Positions 31,024 through 35,887 of a stretch of DNA of 35,887 nucleotides are shown here, one piece after another. The stretch comes from Actinomycetota bacterium (GTDB taxonomy: Bacteria > Actinomycetota > Thermoleophilia > Solirubrobacterales > Solirubrobacteraceae): positions 1 to 35,887 of the forward strand of contig VAWK01000018.1 of NCBI GenBank assembly GCA_005885515.1, in the 5' to 3' direction. Under the pieces are notes generated by a model. That model ran no database searches. It was not told the origin of the DNA and worked only from the letters and a program-made list of their open reading frames with translations. Position 1 is the stretch's first letter. Each line of letters opens with the position of its first letter. Position numbers and translations under genes: made by a program.

Positions 31024-31550
31024 TGGACCCACAGCGGCTGCGTGGGCTGATCAGGGAGATACCGGACTTTCCCCGACCTGGAATCGGCTTCAAGGACATC
31101 ACGCCGCTGCTCGCCGATCCGCGCGGGCTCTCCGACAGCGTGCGCGGGCTGGCCGAGAGCGCGCGGCCGCTCGGCGTGGACTGCGTGGTCGCAGCCGAGG
31201 CGCGTGGCTTTCTGCTCGGCCCGGCGCTGGCGCTCGAGCTCCGAGCCGGCTTCGTGCTGGCGCGCAAGCCGGGCAAGCTTCCGTACGAGACGGTCAGCTC
31301 CGAGTACCTGCTCGAGTACGGCGCCGGCGAGCTCGAGCTGCACACCGATGCCGTGCGCGACGGCACGCGCGTGCTCGTGCACGATGACCTGCTGGCCACC
31401 GGGGGGACGGCGGCGGCGCTGTGCGAGCTCGTCGAGCAGCTCGGCGGCGAGGTCGTGGGGTGCGGCTTCTTGATCGAGTTGACGTTCCTGAACGGACGCA
31501 AGCGGCTCGAGCCGCGCGACGTTCACGCGCTGCTCAGCTACTCCTCGTAG
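31023..31550 (+). CDS. apt: Adenine phosphoribosyltransferase
   Basis: Apt salvages adenine to AMP with PRPP. The 175-residue protein has the typical IPDFPRPGIGFKDITPLLAD start, VAAEARGFLLGPALA, ARKPGKLPYET and the PRPP-binding loop VLVHDDLLATGGTAAAL. The ATG overlaps the MerR gene stop by one base, so it is probably read from the same transcript. Confidence 0.95.
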   Translation: MDPQRLRGLIREIPDFPRPGIGFKDITPLLADPRGLSDSVRGLAESARPLGVDCVVAAEARGFLLGPALALELRAGFVLARKPGKLPYETVSSEYLLEYGAGELELHTDAVRDGTRVLVHDDLLATGGTAAALCELVEQLGGEVVGCGFLIELTFLNGRKRLEPRDVHALLSYSS

Positions 31551-31553
31551 GCT
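31548..31553 (+). promoter_or_regulatory. TAGGCT box 8 nt before the SRPBCC gene
   Basis: TAGGCT overlaps the apt stop codon (TAG, 31548-31550) and lies eight bases before the GTG at 31562. The spacing is the same as for pyrH and the methyltransferase gene. It may start a nearly leaderless mRNA for the SRPBCC-AGPS pair. Confidence 0.45.
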
Positions 31554-31561
31554 CTGAGCCG

Positions 31562-31999
31562 GTGCCCACAGCGCGTCGCAGCCGGATCCTCGCCGCGCAG
31601 ACGCAGGCGCTCTGGGACGTGATCGCCGACCCGCACCACCTGCCGCGCTGGTGGCCGCGCGTGGCGCGCGTGGAGGACGTCGAGGGCAACGCGTTCACGG
31701 AGGTGATGAAGACCGCCAAGGGCAAAGTCGTGCGAGCCGACTTCGAGCTGGTGACATCAGATGAGCCGCGCACGCTGCGCTGGGAGCAGCGCCTGGCGGG
31801 CACCCCGTTCGGGCGCCTGCTCAGCTCGGCGACGACCACGGTCAGCCTCCAGGCGGCGGACGGGGGCACGCGCGTGACGATCGAGCTGCGCCAGCAGCTG
31901 ACCGGCTTTTTGCCGCGCTTCGGCTCCTACATGGTGCGCCGCGCCGCGGTGGCGACGATCGAGGAGGCACTCGACGGGCTGGAGCGGATCAGTGGCTGA
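31562..31999 (+). CDS. SRPBCC (START/polyketide cyclase-like) family protein
   Basis: A 145-residue protein with the helix-grip fold pattern: VPTARRSRILAAQTQALWDV, the ADPHHLPRWWPRV loop, alternating beta strands (VRADFELVTSDEPRTLRWEQ) and a long C-terminal helix (MVRRAAVATIEEALDGLERI). Such proteins bind lipids or other hydrophobic molecules. The GTG at 31562 was chosen because the part before it lies in apt and is not conserved. It overlaps the AGPS-like gene by eight bases, hinting at a shared lipid-related role. Confidence 0.85.
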   Translation: MPTARRSRILAAQTQALWDVIADPHHLPRWWPRVARVEDVEGNAFTEVMKTAKGKVVRADFELVTSDEPRTLRWEQRLAGTPFGRLLSSATTTVSLQAADGGTRVTIELRQQLTGFLPRFGSYMVRRAAVATIEEALDGLERISG

Positions 32000-33635
32000 G
32001 GAGCTCGGGCCACCGGCGATGCGCTGGTGGGGGTGGGGCGATCCGGCGCGCGCGCCGGAGCTTCCCGCCGGGGCGCTGCGCTACCTGTCGCCGCGCCTGG
32101 GCTCTGCGCCGCGTGCAAGCCCCCCGGTGGCGCTGGCGAGCGTGCAGCTGCCTGGGACGGCGCTCGGGCGCGCCACGCTCGCGAGCCTGAGGGCGATCGT
32201 GGGCGACGGAGCCGTGCGCGAGGATCGCGCCGAACGCGTCGCCCACGCGGCCGGCAGAGGCTATCCGGACCTCGTGCGCCTGCGCTCGGGCCAGCTCGAG
32301 GCGGCGCCCGACGCGGTCGTGCTGCCAGGCTCGCACGATCAGGTGCGCGCGCTGCTGGAGCTGTGCGCCGCGCGGTCGGTGGCGGTGGTGCCATTCGGCG
32401 GCGGCACCAGCGTGGTGGGCGGCGTGGCGCCGCTGCGCGGCTCCCACGAGGCAGTGCTGGCGCTCGACATGCGCCGCATGGGGCAGCTGGTCGACCTCGA
32501 CTTGAGCTCCCTCACCGTGAGCGTCCAGGGCGGCATGCGCGCCGCGGCGCTCGAGCGCTACCTGCAAGCGCGCACGCTCACGCTCGGGCACTTCCCGCAA
32601 TCTTTCGAGTACGTGTCGCTCGGCGGCTGCGTCGCCACGCGCTCGGCGGGCCAGGCCTCCAGCGGGTACGGCTCGATCGACAAGATGGTGCTCGGCCTGC
32701 GCCTGGCTGCCCCGGCGGGCGATATCGAGCTGCCCGCGATCCCCGCCACCGCCGCCGGTCCCGGCCTGCGTCAGCTGCTGGTCGGCTCGGAGGGGACGCT
32801 CGGCGTGATCGATCGGCTCGCGCTGCGCGTGCGCCCGGCGCCGCAGGAGCGCATCTATGAGGGATTCTTCTTCCCCGACTTCGCGGCCGGGACAGAGGCG
32901 CTGCGGGCCCTGGCCCAGCAGCATGCGATGCCCGAGGTGGCGCGTCTGTCCGACGAGCAGGAGACGCAGACCTCGCTCGCGTTCGCGGGCGCCGGACGGA
33001 TCAGGGATGCGCTCGGGCGCGTGTACCTGGGCGCGCGCGGCTACCGCCGCGGCTGCCTGGCGATCCTCGGCTTCGAGGGGGTCGCGCGCGAGCTGGGCGA
33101 GCGGCGCCGGCGCGCACGCGCGCTCGTGCGCGGTGGCGGCGGGCTGGCTGTGGGTCGCTCGGCGGGCGAGGCGTGGGTCAGGAGCCGCTTCATGGCGCCC
33201 TACCTGCGCGATGAGCTGCTCACGCACGGGATCCTCGTGGAGACGCTCGAGACCGCTGCGCAGTGGTCGGACCTGACCCGGCTGCACCGCGAAGTCGGGC
33301 ACGCGATCAGGCACGCGCTGGGCGCGGCGGGCACGCCTGGGCTCGTCATGTGCCACGTCTCGCACCTGTACGAGACGGGTGCCTCGTTGTACTTCACGTT
33401 CCTCGCGCCGCGCCGGCAGGACGACGAGCTCGGCCAGTGGCAGGCGGTCAAGCAGGCCGCCAGCCGCACGATCGTAGATGGCGGTGGCACCATCACCCAC
33501 CATCACGCCGTGGGCCGCGATCACGCGCCGTGGATGGACGCGGAGGTCGGCGCGGCGAGCCTCTCGGCGCTGCGCGCGCTGAAGCGCGAGCTCGACCCCG
33601 AGGCGATCATGAACCCGGGAAAGCTGCTCGGCTGA
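31992..33635 (+). CDS. FAD-binding oxidase of the alkyldihydroxyacetonephosphate synthase family
   Basis: A 547-residue flavoprotein of the VAO/PCMH class. The FAD domain (about 105-290) has VVPFGGGTSVVGG, SLGGCVATRSAGQ, SSGYGSIDKMVLGLRLAAP and LLVGSEGTLGVI. The C-terminal domain ends with TITHHHAVGRDHAPWM and LKRELDPEAIMNPGKLL; His503-505 correspond to the His-rich active site (HHHGVG) of AGPS, which makes the ether bond of ether lipids. Other members are D-lactate or glycolate dehydrogenases, but those lack the HHH motif. It starts at a GTG overlapping the SRPBCC gene. Ether-lipid synthesis is a reasonable inference, not proven. Confidence 0.85.
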   Translation: MAEELGPPAMRWWGWGDPARAPELPAGALRYLSPRLGSAPRASPPVALASVQLPGTALGRATLASLRAIVGDGAVREDRAERVAHAAGRGYPDLVRLRSGQLEAAPDAVVLPGSHDQVRALLELCAARSVAVVPFGGGTSVVGGVAPLRGSHEAVLALDMRRMGQLVDLDLSSLTVSVQGGMRAAALERYLQARTLTLGHFPQSFEYVSLGGCVATRSAGQASSGYGSIDKMVLGLRLAAPAGDIELPAIPATAAGPGLRQLLVGSEGTLGVIDRLALRVRPAPQERIYEGFFFPDFAAGTEALRALAQQHAMPEVARLSDEQETQTSLAFAGAGRIRDALGRVYLGARGYRRGCLAILGFEGVARELGERRRRARALVRGGGGLAVGRSAGEAWVRSRFMAPYLRDELLTHGILVETLETAAQWSDLTRLHREVGHAIRHALGAAGTPGLVMCHVSHLYETGASLYFTFLAPRRQDDELGQWQAVKQAASRTIVDGGGTITHHHAVGRDHAPWMDAEVGAASLSALRALKRELDPEAIMNPGKLLG

Positions 33636-34676
33636 TCAGTGCAGGGCGAAGCTGCCGCGCAACACGACCGGCCCAGGGCTGGTCGGGCGTTCGCTCGTCT
33701 CCCTGGTCACGATCATCTGCTGGTAGGAGCCGGCGTTGCCCGGCAGTAGCGCGCCGCCCTGCAGGCGCCCGTCGGATCCCACGGGCGGGCTCTTGCTGAG
33801 CGGCTCGAAGCTGGTGGCGGAGTTGTACAACCAGACCGCGTAGAAGAAGCCTTTCGACGGCGCAAGCCCCGTGGCCGCCAGATAGAAGGCGTAGGTGCTG
33901 CCTTCCCGCAGCACCGCTGCGACTCCGAGGGCCTTGCTGGAGGCATTCGGCGGGGTAAGGGTCAGGCGCTTGGTTTCGGTGGCGCGCGGGGCGCTGGAGG
34001 CGGTGGAGGTGCTGCTCGTAGATGTGGAGGCGCCTGCGCTGGCCGCGGGCGAGCGCGCGCGGCTGTGAGAGCCGCCGCCGCTGGTGAGCAGCACGACCGC
34101 GACCACGACCGCGGCGATCGCCGCGAGCACGATCGCTCCTCCGAGCCGCGAGCTCGGCAGCTGCGCCGCGGAGCGCGCGGCGGACAGGCTCGCGGAGGCG
34201 GCACGCGAGGCCGCCCCGGCCGGGGGCGCGCTAGGCGTGGTGGCCGACTCCGCTCGCGCCGGCTCGGCGGGTGGGTGCTCGCCCGCGAGGGTGGCCGGGG
34301 CGGTGGCGGCCGCGGGGCCCGCGCCGTCGGGTATCTCCGGCAGCGACCCGGGCGCGAGCGAAGCGAGCTGCTCGGCGACCGCGCGCGCCCAGGCCTGTGC
34401 CGCCGGCGAGTCCTCGAGCAACCGTCGCGCGTGCAGCCGTTGCGAGCCGCCGGCGCTCTGGCCGAGCAGGTAGTCGCCGATCTGCTCGCGCCGCTCGGGC
34501 GCGAGCTCGCGCGCCTGGCGCGGCGCCAGCACGGCCAGCGCGGCGTGGGCGCGGTCGTGTACCGCACGCTCGCTGATCTGCAGCATCGCGGCTACCTCGG
34601 CATAGGCCTTGCGCTGGCGCAGCAGCAGCGACAGCGCCGCTCGCTGGTCGGGGGGGAGGTCGTCCAATCGGCTCAT
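33636..34676 (-). CDS. Membrane protein with sigma-70 region 4-like HTH and RskA-like outer domain
   Basis: A 346-residue protein with an unusual domain order. Residues 5-50 resemble sigma-70 region 4.2: LPPDQRAALSLLLRQRKAYA, then EVAAMLQISERAVHDRAHAA. A helical linker (60-118) and Ala/Pro-rich part lead to one membrane helix at 179-198 (GGAIVLAAIAAVVVAVVLLT), a Ser/Thr-rich stalk (203-232) and an outer domain (236-346) like the C-terminal domain of anti-sigma-K factors (YAFYLAATG, FFYAVWLYN, IVTRETSERPTSPGPVVL). The start at 34676 has aaggtg before it; an ATG at 34736 is in frame and would add 20 residues. It may sense the envelope and bind DNA or polymerase. Confidence 0.75.
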   Translation of the reverse strand: MSRLDDLPPDQRAALSLLLRQRKAYAEVAAMLQISERAVHDRAHAALAVLAPRQARELAPERREQIGDYLLGQSAGGSQRLHARRLLEDSPAAQAWARAVAEQLASLAPGSLPEIPDGAGPAAATAPATLAGEHPPAEPARAESATTPSAPPAGAASRAASASLSAARSAAQLPSSRLGGAIVLAAIAAVVVAVVLLTSGGGSHSRARSPAASAGASTSTSSTSTASSAPRATETKRLTLTPPNASSKALGVAAVLREGSTYAFYLAATGLAPSKGFFYAVWLYNSATSFEPLSKSPPVGSDGRLQGGALLPGNAGSYQQMIVTRETSERPTSPGPVVLRGSFALH

Positions 34677-34739
34677 CTTTTTCGACACCTTCGCCGCCCA
34701 GAACGCTCTGGAGCCCGGCCCGGCAGAGTCGGTCATTTC

Positions 34740-34745
34740 TAGGCT
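34740..34745 (+). promoter_or_regulatory. TAGGCT box upstream of the thioesterase gene
   Basis: TAGGCT lies 14 bases before the ATG at 34760. On the opposite strand the overlapping TAGCCT (34746-34741) could serve the divergent sigma-HTH/RskA-like gene. This would again be a compact divergent promoter pair. Confidence 0.4.
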
Positions 34746-34759
34746 ATCGTGGCGCCGCG

Positions 34760-35173
34760 ATGGCCACGCCGACCGCGCAGCAGATCAACGCGGCGCTGCG
34801 CGGGTTCGACCGGCTCTACGGCTTGGAGCTGCTCGACTACAGCGAGGCCGAGGTGCGTGCGCGCGTGCGGGTGCGCGACGAGCTCAAGCAGCCGGCGGGC
34901 CTCGTCCACGGCGGCCTGTTCGCCGCGGTGGCCGAGTCGCTGGCGTCGCTGGCCACCGCGCTAGCGGTGCTCGGGGAAGGCAACAGCGCGGTTGGCCTGT
35001 CAAACAACACGAGCTTCCTGCGCCCGATCATCGGCGGCTGGGTGCACGCGCACGCTACGCGCCTGCACCGCGGTCGCACCACGTGGGTGTGGGACGTGCG
35101 CTTCAGCGACGACGCCGACCGCACCTGCGCGGTCACGCGCATGACGATCGCCGTACGACCCGTTAGCCGCTAG
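34760..35173 (+). CDS. PaaI/YdiI-type hotdog-fold thioesterase
   Basis: A 137-residue acyl-CoA thioesterase. The hotdog motif LVHGGLFAAVAESLAS (from residue 51) has the catalytic Glu in AESLAS, as in YdiI and MenI, which hydrolyse 1,4-dihydroxy-2-naphthoyl-CoA; NNTSFLRPIIGGWVHAHATR is the second strand pair. Menaquinone synthesis is therefore possible, as is general aromatic acyl-CoA turnover. It is a single gene between two minus-strand genes; its stop overlaps the stop of the next lipoprotein gene in a shared ctag. Confidence 0.85.
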   Translation: MATPTAQQINAALRGFDRLYGLELLDYSEAEVRARVRVRDELKQPAGLVHGGLFAAVAESLASLATALAVLGEGNSAVGLSNNTSFLRPIIGGWVHAHATRLHRGRTTWVWDVRFSDDADRTCAVTRMTIAVRPVSR

Positions 35174-35763
35174 CGCGCGCGGCCCAGCGGGGGGGCCATC
35201 TGCGCGGGCAGCGGCTGGGCGGCGAATCCCGTGTCAGGCAGCGCCGCGGGCAACCGCGCGCCGGGCACGCCGCTGTCGTTGATCGGCACCATCGCCTGCG
35301 CCGCCGCGGCGGCCAGCGGCCGATCGAGGGCATAGATGCCGACGACCACGCCCGCGGTGGCGATCACGATCGTGCGTCCGCCTCGCGTGAGCAGACCCGT
35401 GACCCCCCTGATCGGCGTGGCCCGCCGGGTTGCCGGGCTCCCGGGCAAGAAGCTGTTGTCCGGCGAGGTGACCACGCGCAGCGGCGGCACGCAGGTCCCC
35501 TGCCCGCCCTGCTTGCAGTCGCCGTACTGAACCGAAAACGCCCCGCTCGGGTCATGCGTCGCTTCGGTCAGGGCCAGTCGGCGAAAGGACTGCCCCAGCC
35601 AGTACACCGGATACGGCGCCAGCAGCAGCGTCTCGAGCGTGCTGTGCGAGATCGGCCGGTCCTGAAGCGTGTCGCCGCAGCCGGCCGGCGCCAGGGCCAG
35701 GCACAGCGCGCATGCACCCCCAACGGCGCGGCCGCGGAGCGACCCGAGCGCTCGTCCGATCAT
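35170..35763 (-). CDS. Putative lipoprotein of unknown function
   Basis: A 197-residue protein with a lipoprotein signal: MIGRALGSLRGRAVGGACAL, then CLALAPAGCGD, where PAGC is the lipobox and Cys29 the probable modified residue. The mature part has no motif I recognise; a hydrophobic stretch (RTIVIATAGVVVGIYAL, around residues 129-145) could be a second membrane segment. It starts 10 bases downstream of the nadE stop on the same strand, with no ribosome-binding site, so it is probably co-transcribed with nadE. Confidence 0.7.
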   Translation of the reverse strand: MIGRALGSLRGRAVGGACALCLALAPAGCGDTLQDRPISHSTLETLLLAPYPVYWLGQSFRRLALTEATHDPSGAFSVQYGDCKQGGQGTCVPPLRVVTSPDNSFLPGSPATRRATPIRGVTGLLTRGGRTIVIATAGVVVGIYALDRPLAAAAAQAMVPINDSGVPGARLPAALPDTGFAAQPLPAQMAPPLGRAR

Positions 35764-35773
35764 GCTCGCCGGC

Positions 35774-35887
35774 TCAGCCCCGGTAGCGGTTGGTGATGGG
35801 CATGCGCCGGTCGCGGCCGAACGCCCGTTCGGTCACCTTGATGCCGGGCGGCGCCTGGCGGCGCTTGTACTCGGCCAGGTCGACGAG
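35774..35887 (-). CDS. nadE: NAD(+) synthetase, C-terminal end (partial)
   Basis: The last 37 codons of a minus-strand gene that continues beyond the window. The reading, [19 protein letters not shown] and [17 protein letters not shown], is the highly conserved C-terminus of NAD synthetase, where the basic residues contact the substrate (KRRQ ... FGRDRRxPI). NadE amidates deamido-NAD to NAD, using glutamine or ammonia; which form is present cannot be seen. It probably heads a transcript that continues into the lipoprotein gene. Confidence 0.88.
   Translation of the reverse strand, partial: LVDLAEYKRRQAPPGIKVTERAFGRDRRMPITNRYRG

Overview
The window is chromosomal DNA of a very GC-rich bacterium. 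Gene content and order point to an actinobacterial lineage, most likely Thermoleophilia (Solirubrobacterales-like). The clues are a MurA with Asp in place of the catalytic Cys, HisZ paired with a short HisG, a zinc-ribbon/FHA gene followed by an FtsR-like MerR gene, frequent GTG starts and stop/start overlaps. The taxonomy is inference; no search was run.

Layout. (1) 1-1342: 3' part of a 23S rRNA gene interrupted in the peptidyl-transferase centre by a group I intron (102-823) that carries a LAGLIDADG homing endonuclease gene, then 5S rRNA and a terminator. (2) 1343-2170: a long stretch with no convincing gene. (3) 2171-14918: a tightly packed run of murA, hisZ-hisG-hisD-hisB-hisH-hisA-hisF, a CCA/poly(A)-polymerase-like gene, pgeF, yggS, sepF, proC, yggT, lspA and an rluD-type gene. 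This joins histidine synthesis to the ylm division/membrane cluster. hisC, hisI and hisE are not here. (4) 14911-20086: rpsB (with a very long C-terminal extension), tsf, pyrH, frr, uppS, cdsA, the classical translation/envelope cluster. (5) 20087-20703: non-coding, with a possible pseudoknot RNA. (6) 20704-26233: small membrane, GYD and lipoprotein genes, then dxr, rseP and ispG, with an inverted methyltransferase gene between rseP and ispG. (7) 26275-27210: minus-strand DUF1059 and superoxide dismutase genes. (8) 27364-33635: proS lacking its editing domain, a CDP-alcohol phosphatidyltransferase, an RsiG-like small protein with a c-di-GMP-type signature, a zinc-ribbon/FHA protein, an FtsR-like MerR regulator, apt, an SRPBCC protein and an AGPS-like FAD enzyme. 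(9) 33636-35887: a minus-strand sigma-HTH/TM/RskA-like membrane regulator, a plus-strand hotdog thioesterase, a minus-strand lipoprotein and the C-terminal end of nadE.

The most notable points are: the group I intron, whose core helices can be paired by eye and overlap both ends of the endonuclease gene; a recurrent TAGGCT box 6-14 nt before start codons, suggesting leaderless or nearly leaderless promoters and including a divergent pair packed into 14 bp; the RsiG-like protein; the membrane-tethered sigma-like regulator; and the lysine- and proline-rich extension of ribosomal protein S2.
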